From Erythrobacter neustonensis (GTDB lineage Bacteria > Pseudomonadota > Alphaproteobacteria > Sphingomonadales > Sphingomonadaceae), in contig NZ_CP016033.1 in the NCBI RefSeq assembly GCF_001663175.1, forward strand, positions 1,178,001 through 1,242,000: 64,000 nucleotides of DNA. Reading direction: 5' to 3'. Of this stretch, positions 47,364 to 56,400 are shown one piece after another (position 1 is the first letter of the stretch; each line of letters opens with the position of its first letter). The notes under the pieces were generated by a model that worked only from the letters and a program-made list of their open reading frames with translations, had not been told where the DNA came from and ran no database searches. Both the position numbers and the translations under genes were made by a program.

Positions 47364-48791
47364 TTACTGGACCGCAGGCAGCGTTCCGTCGATATATTTC
47401 ATCAGCGTGGTCTGGAAGTGGCGCACGCGGCTGTCCTGATAGTGGCCCAGCTCCATCAACCCGTCCTTCATCGCCTTCATGCCTTCCTGCACGTAGGGCA
47501 GATTGGCCATGTCCTGATCGAACACATTGGCAAGCTGCGGACCCATGATGTCGTTCGCCCAGGCGAAGGGCTCATCGTCCGGGATATAGGTCGGCGCCAC
47601 CGCGCGGGGGCGCTGCTCGCCCTTCTTGGTGGGGAACAGCAGGCGGATTTCCATGATACACCAGTCAGGGGTGTCGCCCGGCAGCCAGCGGTAGACCAGC
47701 GTTGGCAGGAAGCCGATCCACGGCGCGAAATTGGGGAAGATGTTGTAGGTGAAATTGTCGAGGATTTCGGTGTCGGCGGCGTCCGAATAGTCATGGCCGT
47801 AATTCTCGGCAAAGCCCTTGCGCCCGGCTTCGGCCAGCACCTTGCGCGCGGCGAGCGGATCGTCGGCGTCGTAGCCGTCGACCGGCTGTTCGCTGGCGTT
47901 GAAACGGCGGTTGGTCTTGGCATCGTCGCCGCCCGAAAACTCGTTCATCTTTTCGAGCACATAGTCTGAATTCTTGCCCTTCACGTGCGGGCTGAGAACC
48001 CCGGAGGGCGTGATCGCGCGGTTGAAGTGGTCGCCGATCAGATCATACCGCGTGTTGGCATCGCCGAGGAAGGCAAGCAGCTGCGGGTGCGTGGTGATCG
48101 AGTGCCAGGCTTCCATGAAGGCCTCGGCGGTGGCTTTCCAGTTGGCAGGGATCTTCTTCTGCACCCACATCCCGGTGTAGCGGTTTGCAAAGTCGTAGCG
48201 TTCGTAATGCGAAGCCGCCGGGCCAAGCCAGGTCTTGAAATCGGGCAGATCGTGGTTCTCGGTGAGCATCACGAAGCCCTGCCACAACTCGACGCGCGCT
48301 TGCGGCAAGTCCATGTCCTTGGCCGCGAGGTGCTTGAAATCCCATGCGCAGGGGATTTCCTTCAACGACCCGTCGTTCCTCCAAGTGAAGCCGTGGAAGG
48401 GGCAGCGCAGTTGCACCGACGGCCCGCTTGCGGTGCGCAGCTTGCGCCCGCGGTGGAGGCAGGCGTTGTAGAAGGCCTTCACCCCGCCGTCCTTCTGGCG
48501 CACCAGCAGGAAGCTTTTGCCCGCGATGTCGAACACCACCGTATCGCCCGCATCGGGCATTTCATCCTCGCGCGCGGCGAACAGCCAGACATTGGGCCAC
48601 ATCCGCTCGCGTTCGGCCCTTGCGAATTCCTCGGAAATATAGGGCGCCACGGGCAGCGGATGGTCGCCCATGTCGATATGCGATTCTTCGAACAGGTAAT
48701 CGGGCGCGCGGCGGGTGTCGCCGTTGAGCATGTCGGTATAGCTGAGCCCCGGGCAGCGATCGCCGCGGGCGATATCCTTGATCTCGTTCAT
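47364..48791 (-). CDS. Rieske-type aromatic-ring-hydroxylating oxygenase alpha subunit
   Basis: 475 residues from the ATG at 48791. The Rieske 2Fe-2S ligands are in CLHRGRKL and CPFHGFTW (about 85-110). The catalytic non-haem iron region follows with EAFMEAWHSITTHP and GDHFNRAI. Such subunits hydroxylate aromatic or steroid-like rings using electrons from a ferredoxin and reductase, which are not in the window. It is cotranscribed with the SDR gene and lies near a CoA ligase, LuxR regulator and VOC protein, suggesting an aromatic or steroid-type catabolic pathway. Confidence 0.93.
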   Translation of the reverse strand: MNEIKDIARGDRCPGLSYTDMLNGDTRRAPDYLFEESHIDMGDHPLPVAPYISEEFARAERERMWPNVWLFAAREDEMPDAGDTVVFDIAGKSFLLVRQKDGGVKAFYNACLHRGRKLRTASGPSVQLRCPFHGFTWRNDGSLKEIPCAWDFKHLAAKDMDLPQARVELWQGFVMLTENHDLPDFKTWLGPAASHYERYDFANRYTGMWVQKKIPANWKATAEAFMEAWHSITTHPQLLAFLGDANTRYDLIGDHFNRAITPSGVLSPHVKGKNSDYVLEKMNEFSGGDDAKTNRRFNASEQPVDGYDADDPLAARKVLAEAGRKGFAENYGHDYSDAADTEILDNFTYNIFPNFAPWIGFLPTLVYRWLPGDTPDWCIMEIRLLFPTKKGEQRPRAVAPTYIPDDEPFAWANDIMGPQLANVFDQDMANLPYVQEGMKAMKDGLMELGHYQDSRVRHFQTTLMKYIDGTLPAVQ

Positions 48792-48885
48792 CCTGCTCGC
48801 TCGTCCTCGCACTTTGCAGAGTGTCTCGAAAACGGAATATCACACAGCTTCGGCGCGAGGACACCCTAGCGGATTGGAGAGGAAG

Positions 48886-49419
48886 ATGGGCCTTCAGGGG
48901 AAGATCGCAGACCTTGGGGCGATCATGCAACTGGCCTTCGTGCCGGCAGATTTCGACGCGGCGGTGCGGCACTGGACGGGAGTGATGGGGGTGGGGCCGT
49001 TCTTCCTCATCGAAGGCATCCATCTTGAAGGGATGAAATACCGCGGGGCACCGACCGAGGCGGTATTCGATCTGGCGCTCGCCTATTGGGGCGACATGCA
49101 GATCGAACTGATCCGCCCGCGGGACGATCACCCCTCGATCTACCGCGGGGAATATGGCGCGACCGGTAACGGGCTGCACCACGTGTGCATCCTGGTCGAC
49201 GACCTCGCCCACGCCCGCGCCGTGTGTGAGGCGGAAGGGGCCGAGGTGGTGATCGAGGGGGCGTTCGGCACCAGCGAGGTGATCTATGTCGATGCCGGGG
49301 GCGGGCCGGGGACGCTGGTTGAGATACTCCAGCAGGCTAAGGACGGCCCCGACCTGTTCGGGATGATCAAGGCCGCGGGCGTGGGCTGGGATGGATCGGA
49401 GCCGCTGCGGCGTTTATGA
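48886..49419 (+). CDS. VOC/glyoxalase-superfamily protein
   Basis: 177 residues from the ATG at 48886, GGAGAGG five bases upstream. The betaalphabetabetabeta modules are visible: IMQLAFVPADFDAAVRHWTGVMGVGPFF and LHHVCILVDDLAHARAVCEAEGAEVVIEG, with metal-ligand-like GLHHV and a late Glu (LVEILQQ). VOC enzymes include extradiol dioxygenases, isomerases and methylmalonyl-CoA epimerase-like proteins. The reaction is unknown, but the position opposite the Rieske gene suggests a shared pathway. It diverges from the oxygenase gene by 94 bases. Confidence 0.88.
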   Translation: MGLQGKIADLGAIMQLAFVPADFDAAVRHWTGVMGVGPFFLIEGIHLEGMKYRGAPTEAVFDLALAYWGDMQIELIRPRDDHPSIYRGEYGATGNGLHHVCILVDDLAHARAVCEAEGAEVVIEGAFGTSEVIYVDAGGGPGTLVEILQQAKDGPDLFGMIKAAGVGWDGSEPLRRL

Positions 49420-49628
49420 CTTTCCGCACGCCCTTGCGGGCGCGCGGTCCTCGCTCATGCGACCTGACGGTCGCGTCGCTGCGGGCGCCCGTTCGGGCTT
49501 GCGACGCCTGCGGCGTCGAACCATCCCCACCCGCTTATGGAAGCGCTGTATCGGCCCGCAGGGCCGCGAGCGCACGCGCGCGAGCCGCAGGTGCTCCGTA
49601 GCGAAGCGGAGGAAACAGCACCGAGGAA

Positions 49629-49648
49629 GACCCCGCGGAGGCGGGGTC
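49629..49648 (-). terminator. hairpin at the end of the LuxR gene
   Basis: GACCCCGC and GCGGGGTC form a perfect 8-bp stem around GGAG, five bases past the LuxR stop; TTCCTC follows on the minus strand. The rest of the 49420-49653 gap is a low-complexity, CG-rich stretch with a second small inverted repeat (GACGCC/GGCGTC at 49503-49517) and no gene. Confidence 0.55.
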
Positions 49649-49653
49649 GCAAA

Positions 49654-50463
49654 TCAATCGCTCGCCCCCAGGTATCCCAGCTGCCCCGCCTTGAAGATCG
49701 TCTGCGCGCGGTTGACGCTGTCCAGCTTCTCGCCTGCGCGGTGTATATGGTAGCGGATCGTCGCGTGCGACCGGCTCAAGATCATGCTGATCTCCTTGTC
49801 GGTCTTGCCGATCGCCGCCCAGCGCAGGCACTCGACCTCGCGCTTGGACAGCACGCAGTCCGACGGGATGCGCCGCTTGGTGCGGTTGGCCTGGACGTAG
49901 CCGGCGACGAAGCAGCGCGTCACCATCGCGAACAGCGCGCCATATTCGGCGAACTCGGCCGAGAGGTCTTCCTTTTCCTTGTCCATGCTGATGAAGCTGC
50001 TGGCCGAAATCTGGCCGAAAGGCAGATGCACCGGGATCACGATCGCCGCCTTGCACAGCGCGCGCCGTTCGAAATCGTTGAGTTCGATTTCGGCAAGATA
50101 GTGATTGCGCCAGCGCGTGTTGAACCCGTGGCGGCTGACCCAGAACGGCTCGCTTTCATAGCGGCACGCGCGCGGCAGCGGCGAATGGAGCGCAAGGCGG
50201 TGATCCTCCCACCAGCGCGCGCCGTCATCCAGCCAGCGGAAGATGTCGGCGTTGAGGATCGTGCCGTCGGCATCGACCATCGGCTCCTTCGAGGAGATGT
50301 CGTCGCACACCGCGATCTGCATGCCGCGTTCCTGCGCGATCCGGGCCAGATTGACTGCGGCATCGTGGATGTCTTCGGTGCAGGTGATCGTGACCTGTTC
50401 GAGCAGCAGATCGAGCGATTCGCGACCTTGCGGCGTGCGCAGTTCGACAACATTCGTAGCCAT
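49654..50463 (-). CDS. LuxR-type transcriptional regulator
   Basis: 269 residues from the ATG at 50463. The C-terminal LuxR helix-turn-helix is clear: LSKREVECLRWAAIGKTDKEISMILSRSHATIRYHIHRAGEKL (about 205-250). The N-terminal part is a variable ligand-sensing region. No autoinducer synthase is present and the N-terminus does not look like an acyl-homoserine-lactone domain, so this is a catabolic-type LuxR. It sits between the VOC gene and the divergent CoA-ligase gene and probably controls the local degradation genes. Confidence 0.85.
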   Translation of the reverse strand: MATNVVELRTPQGRESLDLLLEQVTITCTEDIHDAAVNLARIAQERGMQIAVCDDISSKEPMVDADGTILNADIFRWLDDGARWWEDHRLALHSPLPRACRYESEPFWVSRHGFNTRWRNHYLAEIELNDFERRALCKAAIVIPVHLPFGQISASSFISMDKEKEDLSAEFAEYGALFAMVTRCFVAGYVQANRTKRRIPSDCVLSKREVECLRWAAIGKTDKEISMILSRSHATIRYHIHRAGEKLDSVNRAQTIFKAGQLGYLGASD

Positions 50464-50597
50464 TGCCGGGCCTTGCTCCTCTCTTTGTTTTCTGATTCGG
50501 GAGTGTAACGGAAAGATCCGCATTGTCCCTGATCATTTACCTAGGGGAAAGCGGGCCGCACCGGGGCTAGCGAAAGAGACAGGGAGAGATACCGGGC

Positions 50598-52205
50598 ATG
50601 GCATTTTCGGGCGCGAATTTCGGCGGGGTGTTGAAAGCATTGGCGGCGGCGATCGCGCCCGGTCGACCCGCGCTGGTGCACGGGGACCGCGTCGTCACCT
50701 GGGGTGAGCTCGACGCGCTGAGCGACAGCATCGCCGCAGGGCTCGCCGCGCGCGGGCTGCGCCCCGGCGACATTGCCGGACAGGCGCTGCGCAACACGCC
50801 CGACTATCTCATCGCCTGGTTCGGCTGCGTGAAGGCAGGGGTGGTGCCGGTCAACGTCAACTACCATTACCGCCCGCGCGAACTGGCCGATATCTTCACC
50901 CGCTTCGGGTTGAAGGCGCTGTTCACCGAAGCCGAATTTGCCGGCGACACGCGCGCCGCCATGCCGCAAGGGGCGCTGACCGTGGAGGTGGGCAGCGCGG
51001 ACTGGGCGGGTTTGTGCGACACGCGTGTCGGCACGGATTTCGCGGTCCACGATGATCCCGCCGCCTTGTTCCTGACCGCGACGGGCGGCACCACCGGCAT
51101 GCCCAAGGCGGTCATGTGGCCGATGGATCAGGCGTGGCAAGCGTTCAACATCGGCGTCTGGCAGCGCCCGCCGGGCACACCGCCGCTGGTGGCCGGCTCG
51201 CTCGACGATCAGATCGCCGAAGCCGTGCGGATCACGCCTGATCACCCCGCCAGCACCTCGCCGCTGTTGCTGCTTTCGCCGCTGATGCACGGGGCGGGGC
51301 AATTTACCGCGGTGATCCACCTGCTCAAAGGCGGCACGCTGGCGCTGCTGCCCGCGCCCAGGTTCGATGCCGATCTGGCACTGGATGAAGCCGCGCGGCT
51401 CGGTGCGCGGGGAATGTTCATCGTCGGCGATGCCTTTGCGTTGCCGCTCGCCGACCGGCTTGATGCGCGGCCTGAACTGGCTCAGGGCCTGTCGCGGCTG
51501 CGCCAGATCGTCTCCTCGGGCGCAGTCTTTTCGCCCGCCTTGAAGCAGCGCCTAATCGCGCACTTGCCGCAGCTTACGATCGTCGACGCGCTGGGATCAT
51601 CCGAAAGTTCGGGCACGGGCGTCGTCATCACCACCGCCGCAGGTTCGAGCGGCGGGGGCAAGTTCCAGCCGCTGCCGGGCCGCGAGACGAAGCTGTTCGA
51701 TGAAGGGCTGAACGAGATCGCACCGGGCAGCGAGGGCGTGGGCATCGTCGCGCGCACCGGGCCGCTGCCGCTGGGCTATCTCGGCGAGGACGAAAAGAAC
51801 GCCGCCACTTTCCCCGTGATCGGCGGCCAGCGCTGGCTGATGACCGGTGACCGTGCACGCTGGGCGGCGGACGGCGGCCTCGAATTCATCGGCCGCGACA
51901 ACATGTGCATCAACACCGGCGGCGAAAAGGTCTTCCCCGAGGAGGTCGAAGCGGTGCTTCTGACCCATCCGGGGGTCAAGGATGTGCGGGTCGTCAGCCT
52001 CCCCGACCCGCGGTTCGGCCGCAAGATCGTTGCCGTGGTGCAGCCTGAGGGCGCGGTGGATGATGCCGCGCTCGATGCGCATGCCCGCGCGGGGCTGGCC
52101 GGATACAAGATCCCGCGGCGCTACGTCCTCACCGACCGCTCGCTCCGGCTCAACAACGGCAAGCCCGATTACAAGACCGCGCAGGCGATTGCTGACGAAG
52201 CGTAG
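50598..52205 (+). CDS. acyl-CoA synthetase (AMP-forming)
   Basis: 535 residues from the ATG at 50598. Motifs: TATGGTTGMPKAV, LGSSESSGTG, LMTGDRARWAADGGLEFIGRDNMCINTGGEKVFPEEVEAVLLTHPGVKDV, with the C-terminal lysine in NNGKPDYKTA. The consensus P-loop SGTTG is changed to TGGTTG but the fold is preserved. It lies next to a Rieske oxygenase and SDR, suggesting activation of a ring-derived or steroid side-chain acid. The leader before it contains ACCTAGGGGAAAG at about 50540-50550, a rare CTAG-containing word that may be a regulator site. Confidence 0.9.
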   Translation: MAFSGANFGGVLKALAAAIAPGRPALVHGDRVVTWGELDALSDSIAAGLAARGLRPGDIAGQALRNTPDYLIAWFGCVKAGVVPVNVNYHYRPRELADIFTRFGLKALFTEAEFAGDTRAAMPQGALTVEVGSADWAGLCDTRVGTDFAVHDDPAALFLTATGGTTGMPKAVMWPMDQAWQAFNIGVWQRPPGTPPLVAGSLDDQIAEAVRITPDHPASTSPLLLLSPLMHGAGQFTAVIHLLKGGTLALLPAPRFDADLALDEAARLGARGMFIVGDAFALPLADRLDARPELAQGLSRLRQIVSSGAVFSPALKQRLIAHLPQLTIVDALGSSESSGTGVVITTAAGSSGGGKFQPLPGRETKLFDEGLNEIAPGSEGVGIVARTGPLPLGYLGEDEKNAATFPVIGGQRWLMTGDRARWAADGGLEFIGRDNMCINTGGEKVFPEEVEAVLLTHPGVKDVRVVSLPDPRFGRKIVAVVQPEGAVDDAALDAHARAGLAGYKIPRRYVLTDRSLRLNNGKPDYKTAQAIADEA

Positions 52206-52260
52206 GGAGAGCGTCCGGTCTGCGGTGCCTGTTTAGGTCAATCGGCTGAGGGCGTCGCTT

Positions 52261-53196
52261 TCAGGCGGTGGCCAAGGCCGCGTGGCTTTCGTCCGCAGGG
52301 GATGCGGGGCGCGTGCCGAATCTACCGGCTTTCCAGGAAAGCCACATCGCCGCCAGGCCGACCGTTCCGCAGACCGCAAGCGCGGCCAGCGAGGCTTCCG
52401 GTCCGAACGCGCCCCCCGTCAGCCAATCGGGCTGGCCGCTGACCGCTGTGCTGGTCGCGAACGAGGCGCCCAGGCTCCCCCCGGAAACCGCCGCGCCGAA
52501 CACATACCCTTGCGTGAAGTTCCAGGCCGCATGGATACCGATGGAGATCCAAAGCCGCCCCGTCAGCGCATAGAATGCGCCGAGCATCACGCCCGCCTCG
52601 ATCGCCAGACAGATGGCGGCGAACAGGCTTGCACCATTGTTCGGCAGATGGCCCGCCCCGAACAGCATCGCCGAACCCACGAAGGCGGCAGCCGGTCCGA
52701 ACGCGCGCCAGAGCAGGCGGAGAATGACGCCGCGCACCAGCAGTTCTTCGACGATCCCGGCCTCGATAGCAGCTCCCGCCGATTTCCAGGCTGGCTCGAA
52801 CCCCTTGAAGCTTACCTCGTAAAGCCCGCTGCCTGTCAGGATCGCCATGACTGCGCAGAACATGACCATCCCGAGCAATAGACCGAGCGCGAGTTCGCGC
52901 GGCGCTGCGCCGATCGAAAGCTCGGTCGCGGCGCGCTTTTCCACGCAGCGGACAAGCAGGACGTAAACCGCCAGCGCGACGAGCGCGCCGAAGACCCGGG
53001 CCATGAAACGCAATTCGGGCGCGTCTTTTGGCAGCGTGTCGCTCATGAATTGTCCGAGCGGGCCGAAAGACAGGACCAGCAGGATGCTGAAGCCGACCAT
53101 CCAGGCGATGCTGCGAAGCCAGAGCAGGGGGCCCGGTTTCAAGATCCCCTTGTCGCCCAGATCCAGCGACCCGGAATACGTTGCAATACCGCTCAT
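52261..53196 (-). CDS. CPBP-family intramembrane metalloprotease
   Basis: 311 residues with about eight membrane helices. The CPBP motif 1 is IVEELLVRGVILRLLW (Glu150-Glu151, Arg155) and motif 2 FGAGHLPN (His183). CPBP proteases process prenylated or short membrane peptides, and in bacteria several are bacteriocin self-immunity proteins. The start overlaps the MarR gene stop by 4 bases, so both are produced together. No small substrate gene is visible nearby. Confidence 0.88.
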   Translation of the reverse strand: MSGIATYSGSLDLGDKGILKPGPLLWLRSIAWMVGFSILLVLSFGPLGQFMSDTLPKDAPELRFMARVFGALVALAVYVLLVRCVEKRAATELSIGAAPRELALGLLLGMVMFCAVMAILTGSGLYEVSFKGFEPAWKSAGAAIEAGIVEELLVRGVILRLLWRAFGPAAAFVGSAMLFGAGHLPNNGASLFAAICLAIEAGVMLGAFYALTGRLWISIGIHAAWNFTQGYVFGAAVSGGSLGASFATSTAVSGQPDWLTGGAFGPEASLAALAVCGTVGLAAMWLSWKAGRFGTRPASPADESHAALATA

Positions 53197-53678
53197 TTTG
53201 CGTCCTTTTGTGCGTTCTTCAAAGCTTGTGCGCTGCGAATGCGCTCGTCGAAGCTTTTCGCGTCGAGAGCTTTGATGGCCTCCGCCAAAAGGCCGGTGAG
53301 CGGCGTCGGCAAATCATCGTCGAGGCTTTGCGCCGCCATTGCGGTGCAGGCCCAGGCTTTCCGTAATTCGTCCGCGATGGCTCGACCTGCGGGAGACAGG
53401 CGCAGCAGCTTCTGCCGGCCGTCGGTGGAGGGTGCCGTCTCGATGAGGCCATCTGCGATCATCAGGGCCACTGTCTGGCTTGCAGCCGGCTGGGTGATGC
53501 CCGCGCATTGGGCGACGTCTCCCAGGCTGGACGGTTCCTGCGCCATCAGCGCGCGCATGATCGGGGTGTAGCGGGGCCGGTAGGCCAGGCCCATCGCCGC
53601 GTAATTGCGCTGCACTGCGCCATCGAGTAGTTCGATCAAATGCCTCAACTGGGTTCCAAGCGTCATTTGCATAGGCAT
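53193..53678 (-). CDS. MarR-family transcriptional regulator
   Basis: 161 residues from the ATG at 53678 (MTLG at 53666 is an alternative). The winged helix is clear: RALMAQEPSSLGDVAQCAGITQPAASQTVALMIADGLIETAPSTDGRQKLLRLSPAGRAIADEL, with the wing DGRQKLLRLS. It probably represses its own operon, which includes the CPBP protease. The promoter region just upstream carries the palindrome at 53683-53694. Confidence 0.9.
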   Translation of the reverse strand: MPMQMTLGTQLRHLIELLDGAVQRNYAAMGLAYRPRYTPIMRALMAQEPSSLGDVAQCAGITQPAASQTVALMIADGLIETAPSTDGRQKLLRLSPAGRAIADELRKAWACTAMAAQSLDDDLPTPLTGLLAEAIKALDAKSFDERIRSAQALKNAQKDAK

Positions 53679-53682
53679 CTAT

Positions 53683-53694
53683 ATAAGCACTTAT
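53683..53694 (-). promoter_or_regulatory. ATAAG/CTTAT palindrome, probable MarR operator
   Basis: ATAAG, CA, CTTAT: a perfect 5-bp inverted repeat with a 2-base gap in an AT-rich window 5-16 bases upstream of the marR start. Its position would block the translation start region or the promoter. Confidence 0.5.
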
Positions 53695-54288
53695 CTAAAT
53701 CGGTAAAGCCGCAAATGACGTGCCGGCGATGGCATGGGTTGCAGGATGCTCGTGTTTTTCCGGTGGTGTGGCAAAAACGCACCCCGGCATCGATCGTCTG
53801 CCCGCGCGCCCATCGAGAGGCGCAACAATCGCAGCAGGTCGCATGCAAAAGACGCATGGTTGGATAAGCGCCGATCGCTCCCCATATATTTCTTCACAGA
53901 TTCAGTTTGGGGGTTGCAGGCCGCGCGACTCAAGCTTTGTCCACGCGTCGCGGGTTTTGCGGGCCTGCGTACAATCCCCGATTTGGTAACCGGGGCCTTA
54001 ATCGGGCGTTGACCTCATCCCGCGGGTGATTCATCATCTAGTGGTTCGGCGCAAATCGGACCCCCAAGCCTTGGTGATCTTCCGCCGCTCTGTCACAGGG
54101 CGCCACACGGGAGCGCCATGCCCGCCCAAGGGTTCGCTGCAACGCTGCAACGGGATCGACCGACCTGCCAGCACGTCCGGAAACCGGGCTGCCTGTTGGC
54201 AAGTCTGTGGACCCGCCGGTAAAGAACAGAATCGGAACATCGGCTCTTGTGCGATGCTCCCGATTCGGGGGACAAGTGGGGCTGACAC
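53695..54288. promoter_or_regulatory. long leader region of nrdA
   Basis: 594 bases between the marR operator and nrdA. No credible gene: short frames lack coding bias. An AT-rich patch at 53881-53900 (CCCATATATTTCTTCACAGA) could be a promoter. A long two-part hairpin lies at 54229-54266. I looked for NrdR-box-like repeats (ACACNATATNTTGTGT) and did not find a convincing one. Confidence 0.4.
54229..54266 (+). promoter_or_regulatory. leader hairpin just upstream of nrdA
   Basis: GAATCGG pairs with CCGATTC, and inside it CATCG pairs with CGATG, leaving a 9-base loop GCTCTTGTG and a small internal loop. It ends 22 bases before the ATG. It may regulate translation or mark a processing site. Confidence 0.5.
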
Positions 54289-56322
54289 ATGGATTTCAAG
54301 GCGAGCGAAAACGTGCCCGGTGATGCAGTAAATAGCGACGTGACGATGGAACTGGAAACCGGCCGAGGCGCGGGTGATGAAAAGGCTGTAACGATGAAGA
54401 CCTCCGATACCGGTTCCGATGCGCTGATCGCAGCCAAGGCGGGCGAAGCGCTGGCGGGCGCGATGGCGGCTGCCGCCACCGATGCCGCTGCCAAGGCCGC
54501 CGCGTCCGACAGCAAGAAGGTCAACGACCGCCGCTTCACGATTGTCACCGATCCGGCCCGCGACGCGCGTCTCACCGAATTCGGCAAGGACACGCTGACC
54601 GACCGCTACCTGCTCCCCGGCGAGGTCTATCAGGACCTGTTCGCGCGCGTCGCCGATGCCTATGCCGACGACGAAGCGCACGCGCAGCGCCTGTATGACT
54701 ACATCTCGAACCTGTGGTTCATGCCCGCAACCCCGGTGCTGTCGAACGGCGGCACCAACCGCGGTCTGCCGATTTCGTGCTATCTGAACTCGGTCGAGGA
54801 TAGCCTCGAAGGGATCGTCGGCACCTGGAACGAGAACGTCTGGCTTGCGTCGAAGGGCGGCGGGATCGGCACCTATTGGGGCAATGTCCGCGGGATCGGC
54901 GAGCCGGTCGGTTTGAACGGCAAGACCAGCGGCATCATTCCCTTCGTGCGCGTGATGGACAGCCTCACGCTGGCGATTTCGCAAGGCTCGCTGCGCCGCG
55001 GTTCGGCGGCGTGCTATCTCGATGTCAGCCACCCGGAAATCGAGGAGTTCCTCGAAATCCGCAAGCCTTCGGGCGACTTCAACCGCAAGGCGCTGAACCT
55101 GCACCACGGCGTGCTGCTCACCGACGAGTTCATGGAAGCCGTGCGCGATGGCGCCGAATTCCAGCTGCGTTCCCCGCGCGATGGCAGCGTGCGCGGCACG
55201 GTCGATGCGCGCTCGCTGTTCCAGAAGCTGGTCGAAACCCGGCTGGCCACGGGCGAGCCCTACATCGTCTTCAACGATACCGTGAACCGCATGATGCCCA
55301 AGCATCATCGCGATCTGGGCCTCAAGGTCTCGACCTCGAACCTGTGCTCGGAAATCACGCTGCCGACCGGCATCGACCACTTGGGCAATGACCGTACCGC
55401 GGTGTGCTGCCTGTCGTCATTGAACCTCGAAACCTGGGAAGAGTGGAAGGGTGACAAGCGCTTCATCGAGGACGTGATGCGTTTCCTCGACAACGTGCTG
55501 CAGGACTATATCGACCGCGCGCCCGACGAGATGGCGCGGGCCAAGTATTCAGCCGCGCGCGAACGTTCGGTGGGCCTCGGCGTGATGGGCTTCCACTCGT
55601 ACCTGCAGCAAAAGGGCGTCGCCTTCGAAAGCGCGATGGCCAAAGCCTTCAACCTGCAGATGTTCAAGCACATCCAATCGAAGGCCTCGGAAGCCTCGAT
55701 GCTGCTTGCGCAGGAGCGCGGGCCGTGCCCCGATGCCGCCGACATGGGCGCGATGGAGCGCTTCAGCTGCAAGATGGCGATCGCGCCGACCGCGTCGATC
55801 AGCATCATCTGCGGCGGCACCAGCGCCTGCATCGAGCCGATCCCGGCCAATATCTACACCCACAAGACGCTGTCGGGCAGCTTCATCGTGCGCAATCCGT
55901 ACCTCGAAAAGCTGCTCGAGAAGAAGGCCAAGAACTCGACCAATGTCTGGAACTCGATCCTCGAGCGCGGCGGCTCGGTCCAGCATCTCGACTTCCTGAC
56001 GCCGGAGGAAAAGGCGGTCTACAAGACCAGCTTCGAGATTGACCAGCGCTGGCTGCTCGAATTCGCCGCCGACCGTACGCCCTATATCGATCAGGCGCAG
56101 TCGCTGAACCTGTTTATCCCCGCCGATGTCGACAAGTGGGACCTGATGATGCTGCACTATCAGGCGTGGGAAAAGGGCATCAAGTCGCTCTACTATCTCC
56201 GCTCAAAGTCGGTGCAGCGCGCCGGATTTGCCGGTGGGGTCGAGGCCGACAACACCTCCGAAGCCCCCAAGATCGAGCTCTCCGCCGAGACCGATTACGA
56301 GGAATGCCTGAGCTGCCAGTAA
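54289..56322 (+). CDS. nrdA: class Ia ribonucleotide reductase alpha subunit
   Basis: 677 residues. The catalytic barrel is intact: SCYLNSVEDS with the first active-site Cys, the NLCSEI motif with the radical Cys and Glu, CLSSLNLETW, and the C-terminal redox pair in YEECLSCQ. The N-terminal 95 residues are an Ala-rich, low-complexity extension (LAGAMAAAATDAAAKAAASD); the ATP-cone overall-activity domain is not visible. It reduces ribonucleotides with NrdB. The start is uncertain: ATG 54289, or ATGs at 54346 and 54394 that would drop part of the extension. A leader hairpin lies upstream. Confidence 0.93.
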   Translation: MDFKASENVPGDAVNSDVTMELETGRGAGDEKAVTMKTSDTGSDALIAAKAGEALAGAMAAAATDAAAKAAASDSKKVNDRRFTIVTDPARDARLTEFGKDTLTDRYLLPGEVYQDLFARVADAYADDEAHAQRLYDYISNLWFMPATPVLSNGGTNRGLPISCYLNSVEDSLEGIVGTWNENVWLASKGGGIGTYWGNVRGIGEPVGLNGKTSGIIPFVRVMDSLTLAISQGSLRRGSAACYLDVSHPEIEEFLEIRKPSGDFNRKALNLHHGVLLTDEFMEAVRDGAEFQLRSPRDGSVRGTVDARSLFQKLVETRLATGEPYIVFNDTVNRMMPKHHRDLGLKVSTSNLCSEITLPTGIDHLGNDRTAVCCLSSLNLETWEEWKGDKRFIEDVMRFLDNVLQDYIDRAPDEMARAKYSAARERSVGLGVMGFHSYLQQKGVAFESAMAKAFNLQMFKHIQSKASEASMLLAQERGPCPDAADMGAMERFSCKMAIAPTASISIICGGTSACIEPIPANIYTHKTLSGSFIVRNPYLEKLLEKKAKNSTNVWNSILERGGSVQHLDFLTPEEKAVYKTSFEIDQRWLLEFAADRTPYIDQAQSLNLFIPADVDKWDLMMLHYQAWEKGIKSLYYLRSKSVQRAGFAGGVEADNTSEAPKIELSAETDYEECLSCQ

Positions 56323-56400
56323 GTGCTGGCCGGGCGCGCGGGGGGCTGTCCCCCTGCGCGCCCGCCGCAAGGCATCAGGATCAAGGGGGGGAGAGAAGCC

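Noticed and set aside
49420..49653. Small gene or repeat element in the CG-rich gap after the VOC gene
   Set aside because: Frames here show only Arg/Ala-rich low-complexity translation. The inverted repeats are best explained as terminator-type hairpins.
53881..54266. NrdR boxes before nrdA
   Set aside because: I searched by eye for paired ACACNATATNTTGTGT-type sites. Only fragments such as TCTTGTG in the hairpin loop were found, not a convincing pair.
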